NCBI RefSeq assembly: GCF_002149965.1
Contig: NZ_MSQB01000006.1
Location: 124,288 to 188,287, forward strand
Reading direction: 5' to 3'
Length of the DNA stretch: 64,000 nt
DNA from: Novosphingobium panipatense
GTDB taxonomy: Bacteria > Pseudomonadota > Alphaproteobacteria > Sphingomonadales > Sphingomonadaceae
Positions 1-7,768 of this stretch are shown here, piece after piece (position 1 is the first letter of the stretch; every line of letters begins with the position of its first letter). The notes beneath the pieces are model-generated. The model was not told the DNA's origin. It saw nothing but the letters and a program-made list of their open reading frames with translations, and searched no databases. A program made the position numbers and the translations under genes.

Positions 1-860
1 TCGCCGTACCGGAATCGATCGGTGCGGCGTTCACGCTGCCGACCGACCGCGGCTGGTTTGCCCCTCTCGGCAATCCGGCACTGATTATCGCCGCCCTGGC
101 GATCGCCTTCATCGCCAGCGCCGAGACGCTGCTTTCGGCCGCCGCGGTCGATCGCATGCATGACGGCGTGCGCACCAAGTACGACAAGGAACTGCGCGCC
201 CAGGGCATCGGCAACCTGCTCTGCGGCGTGTTCGGCGCGCTGCCGATGACGGGCGTGATCGTGCGCAGCTCTGCCAACGTGCAAGCCGGCGCCCGGACCC
301 GTCTCTCGACGATCCTGCACGGCACCTGGATCCTCGGCTTCATTGCACTGCTGCCCTGGCTTCTGCGCGAAGTGCCGATGGCAGCCCTGGGCGGCGTCCT
401 CGTGGTGACCGGCTGGCGCCTGGTAAGCCTCAGCCATGTCCGCCACCTGTTCCACAACTACGGCGCGTTTCCGGCCGCGATCTGGGCAGTGACGTTCGTT
501 CTCGTGGTCACTACCGACCTCCTGACCGGCGTTCTCGCAGGTCTGGCCCTTACCGTGCTTGAACTCGCCCCGCACTTCCGCAACCTGAAGCTCAATGTCG
601 AAGAGCATGAGGCCGGAGAAGCGACGCGTCTCGCCCTTGGCGGCGGCGCAACCTTCCTGGGGCTTACCCGCCTCAACAAGGTGCTGGAAAAGCTGCCGCA
701 CGGCCGCCCGGTCCATCTCGACCTCGGGCAACTGAAAGTCATGGACCATACGACGGCCGAAACCATCAGCGAATGGCTCAACCGTCGCCGTCAGAGCGGC
801 CATGCAGACCGCGTGACCGGCCCCGCGCCAATCCTGCGGCCGCTACCCGTGGCGGCATGA
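1..860 (+). CDS. SulP family inorganic anion transporter, 5'-truncated by window edge
   Basis: The reading frame is open from the first bases, so only the C-terminal part of the protein is present. It has several hydrophobic segments (for example around positions 75-130 and 320-400) typical of the SulP transmembrane domain, followed by a soluble tail resembling a STAS domain (the stretch LDLGQLKVMDHTTAE near 715-760). SulP proteins are inner-membrane carriers of sulfate, bicarbonate or other anions. The substrate cannot be told from this fragment. The gene ends 57 bases before a strong terminator. The in-frame ATG at 156 lies inside the membrane domain and is not the true start. Confidence 0.85.
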   Translation, partial: AVPESIGAAFTLPTDRGWFAPLGNPALIIAALAIAFIASAETLLSAAAVDRMHDGVRTKYDKELRAQGIGNLLCGVFGALPMTGVIVRSSANVQAGARTRLSTILHGTWILGFIALLPWLLREVPMAALGGVLVVTGWRLVSLSHVRHLFHNYGAFPAAIWAVTFVLVVTTDLLTGVLAGLALTVLELAPHFRNLKLNVEEHEAGEATRLALGGGATFLGLTRLNKVLEKLPHGRPVHLDLGQLKVMDHTTAETISEWLNRRRQSGHADRVTGPAPILRPLPVAA

Positions 861-880
861 CCGAGCCTCACTTCTCGTAA

Positions 881-954
881 GACGCGGACACCCTCACGTC
901 CGCGTCCCTCTCCTTACCGGGCGGTCCTTCAGAAGGTCCGCCCGGTTTCTTTTT
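881..954 (+). terminator. Rho-independent terminator after the SulP gene, with a preceding hairpin
   Basis: Bases 917-930 and 932-945 form a 14-bp stem with one mismatch and a one-base loop, followed by a T-rich run (946-954). Just upstream, 881-889 and 898-906 form a second, perfect 9-bp hairpin. Together they give a convincing terminator for the SulP transcript. Confidence 0.85.
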
Positions 955-1125
955 GGGCCGCTGGGCTTTCATGAAAACATTTTTGTTACAAAACGGGCTG
1001 TACAGGCAAAATTTCTGCATGTAGAAATGTCCACGTCTGCACGAAACAGGCCCGCCATGAATGCAGGGTCCGGCTGCAGGCCGCAGGATGGAACGCGACA
1101 ACAGTCAACATGAGGGCGTTCCATT

Positions 1126-1974
1126 ATGAAAATCCGTCTTGCCGCAGGCCTTTTGGGCCTTGCCGCGTCCGGTCTGGCATTCTCCGCTCCCGCAATGGCC
1201 CAGGAAGAGGCCCCGAGCGAGATTACCGTATCCGGCACCGTCGGCCTCGTATCCGACTATCGTTTCCGCGGCGTCTCGCAGACCGACAAGGAAATGGCCG
1301 TTCAGGGCGGCATCACCGTTTCGCATGAAAGCGGCGTCTACGTCGGCACCTGGGCCTCGAACCTTTCGGGGTGGGGAACCTTCGGCGGCTCCAATATGGA
1401 ACTCGACCTCGTGGGCGGCTTCGCCACCGAAATCACCAGCGGCGTGAAGCTGGACGTCGGCCTGACCTGGTACATGTATCCGGGCGGCGCTTCCGACACC
1501 GATTTCGCCGAACCCTATGTGAAGCTTTCCGGCGCCGTCGGCCCGGCCAACCTCCTTGTCGGCGTCGCCTATGCACCCAAGCAGCAGGCACTGGGCAAGG
1601 TCTACGCCAGCGGCGCGGACTATGCCGACGGCATCGGCAACTTCGGCGCCAAGACCGACAACGTCTATCTCTGGGTCGACGGCAACACCGCCATCCCGGA
1701 TACCCCGCTGACCCTCAAGGCGCACTTCGGCTACTCGAACGGTAACTCCGGCCTCGGCCCCAACGGTACCAGCGTCGCGCCTACCGGCGAATATCTCGAC
1801 TGGATGCTGGGTGCCGACCTTGCGCTTGGCCCCGTCACCCTGGGCGTCGCCTATGTCGATACCGACATCTCGAAGTCGCAGAGCGCCTACCTGCAGCCGA
1901 ACTTCTCTTCGACGAAGAACGGATCGCAGATTGCCGGTTCCACCGTTCTCTTCTCGGTCGGTGCCAGCTTCTGA
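1126..1974 (+). CDS. TorF family putative outer-membrane porin
   Basis: A 282-residue protein with a clear signal peptide (MKIRLAAGLLGLAASGLAFS, cleavage after AMA-Q near residue 25). The mature part opens with the TorF-family hallmark region 'GLVSDYRFRGVSQTDKE' and consists of alternating amphipathic strands. The end SVGASF, with its terminal Phe, is typical of outer-membrane beta barrels. TorF-type porins are predicted outer-membrane channels, some linked to taurine or other small-molecule uptake; the solute here is unknown. The gene has its own transcription unit between the upstream terminator and the bidirectional hairpin at 1998-2035. Confidence 0.85.
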   Translation: MKIRLAAGLLGLAASGLAFSAPAMAQEEAPSEITVSGTVGLVSDYRFRGVSQTDKEMAVQGGITVSHESGVYVGTWASNLSGWGTFGGSNMELDLVGGFATEITSGVKLDVGLTWYMYPGGASDTDFAEPYVKLSGAVGPANLLVGVAYAPKQQALGKVYASGADYADGIGNFGAKTDNVYLWVDGNTAIPDTPLTLKAHFGYSNGNSGLGPNGTSVAPTGEYLDWMLGADLALGPVTLGVAYVDTDISKSQSAYLQPNFSSTKNGSQIAGSTVLFSVGASF

Positions 1975-1997
1975 TAGCGCACTGAGTTGAACCTTTG

Positions 1998-2035
1998 AAT
2001 GACGCCCGGTCCGGCCAGCCCGACCGGGCGTCATT
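1998..2035. terminator. Bidirectional terminator hairpin between converging genes
   Basis: Bases 1998-2011 (AATGACGCCCGGTC) are perfectly complementary to 2022-2035, a 14-bp stem with a 10-base loop. It sits between the stop codon of the TorF-type porin and the stop of the converging TetR gene, which it touches. It lacks a long T run on either side. Confidence 0.7.
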
Positions 2036-3243
2036 CACGCGCTGCGAAGTGTCCCGATCAAAGCCTCCGTCTGGTCGAGGCTCGCCTGAATTTCCGCTGC
2101 GGGCCGTTCGATCAAGGCTCGGCGCTGACCCGATACCATGCTGGAATAGAGTGCCGCGTCCAGCGGTGAAATCGTGGCATTCACCCCCAACAGCGTCGCA
2201 AGTTGCACGCGGCTGCTGCGCCCCCGCAAGTAACGCAGTTGCGGCGCGAAGTCCCGCAAGTCCGGGTCGCGCGCCACCGCAAGCATCAGTTCCTCCATCG
2301 CGGCGAGACGGCGCGGCTGCGACGGGAAATCGAGCCACGCCACCAATGGCTCCGCCCAGCCTGCGGTATCCGACGACTTCTCGGCTCTCGGCTGCGTAAC
2401 CCTGCGATAGATCGCGTCGAACGCCGCACGGACGAGATCCGCGCTCGTACGGAAGTTGTACGAAACCACGCCCAGCGTGACGCCCGCGCGGGCTGCTACC
2501 GCCCGATGCGTCAGCGCGGCAATGCCGGCCTCTTCCACCACATCGGCCGCCCCCTCGGCAATGGCTTCGGCCAAGCCGTTCTGAGCAGGCAACTCGGGCG
2601 CCGAAGTCAGCGCGATTTCGCGGGCATGGCGCCGCCATGGCCCTTCCGCGGCCAGGCTGCCCGACAGCCAGAGCCCCCACCCGCTACAGAATTCGTCGAG
2701 CGCGGCCCGATCTATCATGCGATTCCAGCGGATCAGGTGGAACTGCGCCGTTGCTTCGAAAACATAGGATGTCGGCGCCGCATAGTGCGCCAGTCCGGCC
2801 CGTGCGCCGATCTCGGCCCAGAACCCAGCCCAGAGATTGCGCCATGCATCGATCGCAGCGAGATAGGAAGGATCGCGCTGGGCAAGCAGATGGCATTGGG
2901 TCGATGCGAAAGCCAGTTCCCGGCATTCGACCGTCCAATCATCCACGAGAACTGCGAGCGCCCGAGCCATCGACTCGGGGCCGCCGTCGCGAGGCCACCC
3001 GGCCAGTTCCTGCAGTTTGCGCTCCACCCAGACCTGCGCGGCGTCCCGCGCATAGGCCTGAGCGGACTGCAACAACTGTTCCATTGAACCGAAGTGATGA
3101 TAGATGCTGGAGGTCGGGAGCCCCGTCACACGGGACAATGCCCTTGCGGACATCGCCGAATGCCCCTGATTCGCCCATAGGCCCAGCGCAGCGCGGATAA
3201 GCTTACCCTGCGATGAAAATTCTGTAATTTCAGGAATTATCAC
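2035..3243 (-). CDS. TetR family regulator with two tandem TetR DNA-binding domains
   Basis: At 402 residues this is about twice the usual TetR length. Residues 13-61 form a TetR_N helix-turn-helix (ARALSRVTGLPTSSIYHHFG). A second one lies at about 225-275 (RAVAARAGVTLGVVSYNFRTSADLV), and each is followed by a helical ligand-binding-like region. The protein therefore looks like a fused TetR dimer. It is divergent from the TonB receptor and phosphatase genes and is their likely regulator (inference from position). The start used is GTG at 3243; no better internal start precedes the first helix-turn-helix, and the ribosome-binding site is weak. Confidence 0.85.
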   Translation of the reverse strand: MIIPEITEFSSQGKLIRAALGLWANQGHSAMSARALSRVTGLPTSSIYHHFGSMEQLLQSAQAYARDAAQVWVERKLQELAGWPRDGGPESMARALAVLVDDWTVECRELAFASTQCHLLAQRDPSYLAAIDAWRNLWAGFWAEIGARAGLAHYAAPTSYVFEATAQFHLIRWNRMIDRAALDEFCSGWGLWLSGSLAAEGPWRRHAREIALTSAPELPAQNGLAEAIAEGAADVVEEAGIAALTHRAVAARAGVTLGVVSYNFRTSADLVRAAFDAIYRRVTQPRAEKSSDTAGWAEPLVAWLDFPSQPRRLAAMEELMLAVARDPDLRDFAPQLRYLRGRSSRVQLATLLGVNATISPLDAALYSSMVSGQRRALIERPAAEIQASLDQTEALIGTLRSA

Positions 3244-3430
3244 GTTTTACAGACAGCCTTTTTCCGATGCTGAAGCCGAGGCCAACCACAGATGCGTTGA
3301 CACCGCCATAAGGCTGAACGTCGAAACAAGCGAGGCGTTCCACGCTGGCCCCACAATTGGAACAAGCGTAACACAGTTGACATACAGACGTTCTAGCCGA
3401 CGCCCCGTCATCACCATGAGGGTCGTCCCA
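3244..3430. promoter_or_regulatory. Divergent intergenic region between the TetR gene and the TonB receptor
   Basis: This 187-base region must hold both promoters. A perfect TTGACA hexamer lies at 3377-3382, but I cannot find a well-spaced -10 element. GAGG at 3418-3421 is placed correctly for the ATG at 3431. No clear operator palindrome could be assigned to the tandem TetR protein. Confidence 0.4.
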
Positions 3431-5704
3431 ATGCTCGTCCGTCAATCCATACCGTTCCGTTCCATCGTCCTGGCCGGCAGCGCATTAGGTGCGCTCCTGA
3501 CGGCAGGTGCCGCACAGGCAGCCGACACAGCAGAAGCAGCCGTCGACAGCGCCGCAGTGGAGGCCGGGTCGGGCCTTAACGACATCGTCGTCAGTGCGCA
3601 GAAGCGTGAGACCAACCTGCAGACGACGCCGATCTCGATTGCGGTCGTCAGCAGTCAGGACCTTCAGAACCGCCACGTCGTTTCCCTGGAATCGCTGGCG
3701 GACGGTTCGATCCCCTCGCTCCGCATTGCGCCGATGTTCTCGCGCAGTTCGGCGCTGACGGTCGGCATGCGCGGGGTCGGCACTCTGGGCGATGCCAACC
3801 AACCCGCGCGAGACCAAGGCGTGGGCGTCTATATCGACGGCGTGTTCATGGGCCGCGCCCAGGGCCTCGGTTCGGCGCTCTACGACGTCGAGCGCATCGA
3901 AGTGCTCAAGGGTCCGCAGGGCACGCTGTTCGGCCGCAACACCGAAGGCGGCGCGATCAGCATCGTCACCAAGAAGCCCAGCGGCGAGCTCGGGGCCCGC
4001 GCCTCGGTAGGCGTCGGCAACTACGATTCCCGCGAGGCCAGCCTGCACCTCGACCTGCCCAGCTTCGCCAACTTCTCCGTCAAGCTGGACGGTTTGATCA
4101 CCACGCGCGGCGGCACGGTGGACAATCCGCTGGCCAGTGAGCACGATTTCAACGCCTACAACAAGAAGGGCCTGCATGCGGCCGTACTCTGGGAGCCGAG
4201 CAGCAATTTCAACGCGCTCTACTCGTTCGACATCTCGCGTGACGAAACCACGCCCTACTACCTTCAGCTTCTGACCAAGACCACCGGCCCCCTGCTCCAG
4301 CTGCAGCCCGACCGCGCCAAGACCGCGAATATCGGCGTGCCCCAGCCCTGGGCGCTCGGCAAGACGCACGGCCACTTGCTGACGCTGGACTGGACTGTCT
4401 CGCCCGAACTCGAAGTGAAATCGATCACGTCCTATCGTGAGCTGACCCAGACCCAGAACGACAACGGCGCCGCCAACTTGGGCGTCTTCATCAAGGGTTA
4501 CAGCGACAACACCAATTTCGCCCGCTTCAGCCTCGCCGACGTCTGGCAGAAGCAGTACAGCCAGGAAGTGCAGCTGATCGGCACGATGAAGCACCTCAAT
4601 TTCGTGGCCGGGGGCTTCTATTACAACGAAAAGGTACACGACAACGCCTGGACGCCCTACACGAACAAGTGGAACGCGGACGGCACCGGCTACACCATTC
4701 TCGACACGCCCACCTCGTCGATCCCGTTCCCGGATCGCGCCAGCCACGCCAAAACCGAGAGCATCGGCGTGTTCGGCCAGGCGACCTGGACCCCGGAAAT
4801 GCTGAACGAGATCGTCCACCTCACCGCAGGCGGCCGCTTCACCCATGATGCCAAGACCGGCAGGCTCGACAAGGTCAACGGTGTTGATACCGACTACACT
4901 CTCGACGATTCCTGGAACCGCTTCGATCCGATGGTGAACCTTGCCGTGGACGTGTCGGAAGACGTTCATGTCTACGGAAAGTGGAGCACCGGCTACAAGG
5001 CAGGCGGCGCCAACAGCCGTTCGCAGAGCTACCACGCTTTCAACCCGGAATCGGTTTCCACCTTCGAAATCGGCGCCAAGACCGAATTCTTCGACCGCCA
5101 TGCCCGCTTCAACATCGCGGCCTATACTTCGGCCTACAAGGACATGCAGATCGACTTCAACGCTCCGGTGCTGAATTCGACGCGGACCACCACCGAAACC
5201 CGCAATGCCGAGGGTCAAGGCCGCATCAAGGGTATCGAGGCAGATCTGACGCTCAGCCCGTTCCAGGGCCTGACGATCACGGGTTCCTATGCCTATACCG
5301 ACGTTCACCTGCCGCCCGCTCCGAACCCGTTCGACGGGGACAAGCTGGTTCAGGTCTACACCGTCTACACGCCCGAGCATGCCGCCAGCGGCGCCATCGA
5401 CTACGAACTGCCGATCGGCACGTCCACGCTGCGCTTCCACCTCGACGGCAACTACGCCTCGGGCCAGTATTCGATGGCAAACGATCCCACGAAGACCGGA
5501 TCGTCCTTCATCGTCAACGGCCGCGTCGCCCTGGCAGACATCCGCATGGCGAGCGGGCCGGACCTGGAACTCTCGGTCTGGGCGCGCAACCTGTTCAACG
5601 AATCCTACACTTTCGTGAGAGCGAATGGCGGCTCTTCACTGGGCTATTACGGGATCTTCAACGATCCGCGCACCTTCGGCATCTCCGCGACCGTCAAGTA
5701 CTGA
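3431..5704 (+). CDS. TonB-dependent outer-membrane receptor
   Basis: I start the protein at ATG 3431, nine bases after GAGG, which gives a normal signal peptide (MLVRQSIPFRSIVLAGSALG...AQA). The frame is open further upstream, with ATG 3416 and TTG 3377 as alternatives. After the signal peptide comes a TonB-box-like DIVVSAQKR, then the plug (LKGPQGTLFGRNTEGGAISI is the classic plug end) and a long barrel ending in ISATVKY. Such receptors import a ligand across the outer membrane using TonB energy. The substrate is not evident. The next gene, 23 bases on, encodes a secreted tyrosine phosphatase and is probably co-transcribed. Confidence 0.92.
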   Translation: MLVRQSIPFRSIVLAGSALGALLTAGAAQAADTAEAAVDSAAVEAGSGLNDIVVSAQKRETNLQTTPISIAVVSSQDLQNRHVVSLESLADGSIPSLRIAPMFSRSSALTVGMRGVGTLGDANQPARDQGVGVYIDGVFMGRAQGLGSALYDVERIEVLKGPQGTLFGRNTEGGAISIVTKKPSGELGARASVGVGNYDSREASLHLDLPSFANFSVKLDGLITTRGGTVDNPLASEHDFNAYNKKGLHAAVLWEPSSNFNALYSFDISRDETTPYYLQLLTKTTGPLLQLQPDRAKTANIGVPQPWALGKTHGHLLTLDWTVSPELEVKSITSYRELTQTQNDNGAANLGVFIKGYSDNTNFARFSLADVWQKQYSQEVQLIGTMKHLNFVAGGFYYNEKVHDNAWTPYTNKWNADGTGYTILDTPTSSIPFPDRASHAKTESIGVFGQATWTPEMLNEIVHLTAGGRFTHDAKTGRLDKVNGVDTDYTLDDSWNRFDPMVNLAVDVSEDVHVYGKWSTGYKAGGANSRSQSYHAFNPESVSTFEIGAKTEFFDRHARFNIAAYTSAYKDMQIDFNAPVLNSTRTTTETRNAEGQGRIKGIEADLTLSPFQGLTITGSYAYTDVHLPPAPNPFDGDKLVQVYTVYTPEHAASGAIDYELPIGTSTLRFHLDGNYASGQYSMANDPTKTGSSFIVNGRVALADIRMASGPDLELSVWARNLFNESYTFVRANGGSSLGYYGIFNDPRTFGISATVKY

Positions 5705-5727
5705 ATCCCTGAAACGGAAGAGACATC

Positions 5728-6606
5728 ATGAACTGGCGCATTTCCGCCGGCGCAATCCTCGCGCTCGGCCTGCTTGCACAGCCCGCGATCCAGTCGCTGG
5801 CGCAATCTGCTGCTCCGGCATCGGCTGAGGCGAGCCCTCACCAGCGGCTGCTGCCGCTGGAAGGCGGCCGGAACTTCCGCGACCTCGGCGGCTATCGCAC
5901 GGCCGATGGCCATACCGTGAAATGGGGCATGCTGTTCCGCTCGGGCTCGATGGTGGACCTGACCGCGCACGATCTCGCCTATCTCGACAAGCTGGGCGTA
6001 AGGACGATCTGCGACTACCGCGACAAGGGCGAGCGCAAGGCCGAACCGATGCCCTGGGCTGCCGGGACCGGCCCCACCGTGTTCGCCGAAGACTACGACG
6101 GCATGGCGATCGGCCTCATGCCGAAGGACCTGAGCAAGATCACGCCCGAAGCGGCCTCCGCCATCATGGCGAGAAGCTATCCGACGATGCTGGGGACCTT
6201 CGCGCCGCAGTTCAAGCGCATGTTCGCCCAGCTGCTTGCGGGCAATGCGCCGCTGGCGTTCAACTGCTCGGCCGGAAAGGACCGTACCGGCGTGTCCGCC
6301 GCGCTTCTGCTCACGGCACTCGGCGTGCCGCGCGAAACGGTCATTCAGGATTACCTGCTGACCAACCAGTACCTGCCCGCCGCCATGGCCAAGGCGAAGA
6401 CGGGGCCGAGCGCGGCGACCGGTCAGGCATTTATGTCGCTGCCGCCTGCCGTGCAGGCTGCCTTCATGAAGGCCGACCGCAGCTACATCGAAGCGGCCTT
6501 CAAGGCGCTCGATGCGCATCGCGGCGGCGCCATGGGCTACTTCAAGGACGAGATGGGCCTGGACGCCCCGCAGATCGCCAGACTACGCGCGCTCTATCTC
6601 GACTGA
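5728..6606 (+). CDS. Secreted tyrosine phosphatase (Y_phosphatase3 family)
   Basis: A 292-residue protein with a signal peptide (first about 25 residues, ending LAQ). The phosphatase signature C(X)5R is intact as C180-SAGKD-R186-TG. The family's N-terminal RNFRDLGGYRT and the acidic LDKLGVRTICDYRDKGER region are present. Proteins of this family dephosphorylate phosphotyrosine or phosphoinositides. Export to the periplasm suggests an organophosphate or envelope substrate rather than cytosolic signalling (inference). It lies 23 bases after the TonB receptor and is probably in the same transcript. Convergent with cobA. Confidence 0.88.
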   Translation: MNWRISAGAILALGLLAQPAIQSLAQSAAPASAEASPHQRLLPLEGGRNFRDLGGYRTADGHTVKWGMLFRSGSMVDLTAHDLAYLDKLGVRTICDYRDKGERKAEPMPWAAGTGPTVFAEDYDGMAIGLMPKDLSKITPEAASAIMARSYPTMLGTFAPQFKRMFAQLLAGNAPLAFNCSAGKDRTGVSAALLLTALGVPRETVIQDYLLTNQYLPAAMAKAKTGPSAATGQAFMSLPPAVQAAFMKADRSYIEAAFKALDAHRGGAMGYFKDEMGLDAPQIARLRALYLD

Positions 6607-6613
6607 CCTGGAG

Positions 6614-6643
6614 GATCGGTGCGGTCATGAGGCCGCACCGATC
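6614..6643. terminator. Hairpin overlapping the end of cobA
   Basis: An 11-bp perfect stem (GATCGGTGCGG at 6614-6624, complement at 6633-6643) enclosing an 8-base loop that holds the cobA stop codon. It lies between the converging phosphatase and cobA genes. There is no T run on either side, so the terminator role is tentative. Confidence 0.5.
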
Positions 6644-7428
6644 TCACACTCTGAAAAGGCCGGCGCCGCGATGGCCTGCCGGGCCTCCACCGCCTCGCCG
6701 ATGAGCAGCAGGGTCGGATCGTCGTCGCTGATCGCGGCAACGAGGAAGGCCAGCGCGGAAAGCTTGCCCCGGATCAGCCGCTCACTGGGCAGCGAAACGT
6801 TTACCGCGATCATCACCGGCGTGTCGGGATCGCGGCCCGCTGCGATCAGCGAACGGGCGATTTCGCCCGCTGCGGCGCGGCCCATGTAGACGCCCAGCGT
6901 ACCGCCGGGCCGGGCCAGCGTCTGCCAATCCAGTTGCAGCGGCTCGCCTGCCTTCAGATGCGCCGTCACGAGGGTCAGGCCCCGCGCCACGCCGCGCAAG
7001 GTCAGCGAAGCCAGACCGCTGGCGGCAGCGGCACTGGCGGTGGTGATGCCGGGGCAGATGCGAACCGTTACCCCTGCGGCAGCAAGATGGTCCATCTCTT
7101 CCGCCGACCGGCCGAAGATCGACGGATCGCCGCCCTTGAGCCGCACCACCCGCTTGCCCGCCCGCGCCGCTTCCAGAAGCAGGTCGTTGATCGAACCCTG
7201 TTCCTTGCTGTGACGGCCGGAGCGCTTGCCGACGCTGACCCGCCGTGTTGCCGGAGGGATGAGATCGAGGACGCCGGGACCGACCAGGGCATCATGAAAC
7301 ACGACGTCCGCCGCCTCGATAAGCCGCGCCGCCTTGCAGGTGAGCAAGTCGGGATCGCCCGGCCCCGCACCCACCAGCCATACCTCGCCCGGCGTAATCA
7401 GAGGGCGCGCCGTGAGGGGCCCCACCAT
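6625..7428 (-). CDS. cobA: Uroporphyrinogen-III C-methyltransferase (siroheme synthesis)
   Basis: A 267-residue SUMT. The SAM-binding glycine loop (VWLVGAGPGDPDLLT, about residues 17-31) and the RLKGGDPSIFGR motif are intact. It methylates uroporphyrinogen III at C-2 and C-7 to precorrin-2, the precursor of the siroheme needed by NirB. Its ATG overlaps the nirD stop by one base (TGATG), so translation is probably coupled. There is no CysG-type dehydrogenase/chelatase domain, so siroheme completion needs an enzyme encoded elsewhere. It is the last gene of the nitrate cluster on the minus strand. Confidence 0.93.
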   Translation of the reverse strand: MVGPLTARPLITPGEVWLVGAGPGDPDLLTCKAARLIEAADVVFHDALVGPGVLDLIPPATRRVSVGKRSGRHSKEQGSINDLLLEAARAGKRVVRLKGGDPSIFGRSAEEMDHLAAAGVTVRICPGITTASAAAASGLASLTLRGVARGLTLVTAHLKAGEPLQLDWQTLARPGGTLGVYMGRAAAGEIARSLIAAGRDPDTPVMIAVNVSLPSERLIRGKLSALAFLVAAISDDDPTLLLIGEAVEARQAIAAPAFSECEIGAAS

Positions 7429-7763
7429 CAGGCGGCAACCTCCAGCACTTGCGGGCGGGCGATCAGGATACGCTCGCCCTCCTGCTTCACGGCGATCGTC
7501 GGGGTGCAGCCCTTGTCCTCGCCCTGCGCCTCGCCGCTGGCGAGCGCGATGTTCCAGTTATGCAGGGGGCAGGCGACCGAATGGCCATGAACGATGCCCT
7601 GGCTCAGAGGCCCTTTCTTGTGCGGGCATTCGTTCACGAGCGCGAAGATCCGGTCATCCCCGGTGCGGAACACGGCGATTTCCTTCTCGCTCTCCAGCTT
7701 TACGGTGCGCGCACCGCGCAAGGGAATGTCGGAGAGGGTGCCGATATCGATCCAGTCGTTCAT
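7428..7763 (-). CDS. nirD: Nitrite reductase [NAD(P)H] small subunit
   Basis: A 111-residue Rieske-fold NirD. The sequence ECPHKKGPLSQG...CPLHNW keeps the CxH...CxxH spacing of Rieske ligands, so this copy could still hold a 2Fe-2S cluster, although some NirD proteins have lost it. The start is the ATG at 7763, five bases after the nirB stop. A longer upstream frame exists only because nirB is read out of frame. It partners NirB in six-electron reduction of nitrite to ammonium. It overlaps cobA by one base, so no nitrate reductase gene sits between them. Confidence 0.93.
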   Translation of the reverse strand: MNDWIDIGTLSDIPLRGARTVKLESEKEIAVFRTGDDRIFALVNECPHKKGPLSQGIVHGHSVACPLHNWNIALASGEAQGEDKGCTPTIAVKQEGERILIARPQVLEVAA

Positions 7764-7768
7764 GCGCG

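Noticed and set aside
3485..5440. A 651-residue minus-strand frame opposite the first TonB receptor
   Set aside because: Composition typical of an antisense shadow in GC-rich DNA; the plus strand encodes an intact receptor.
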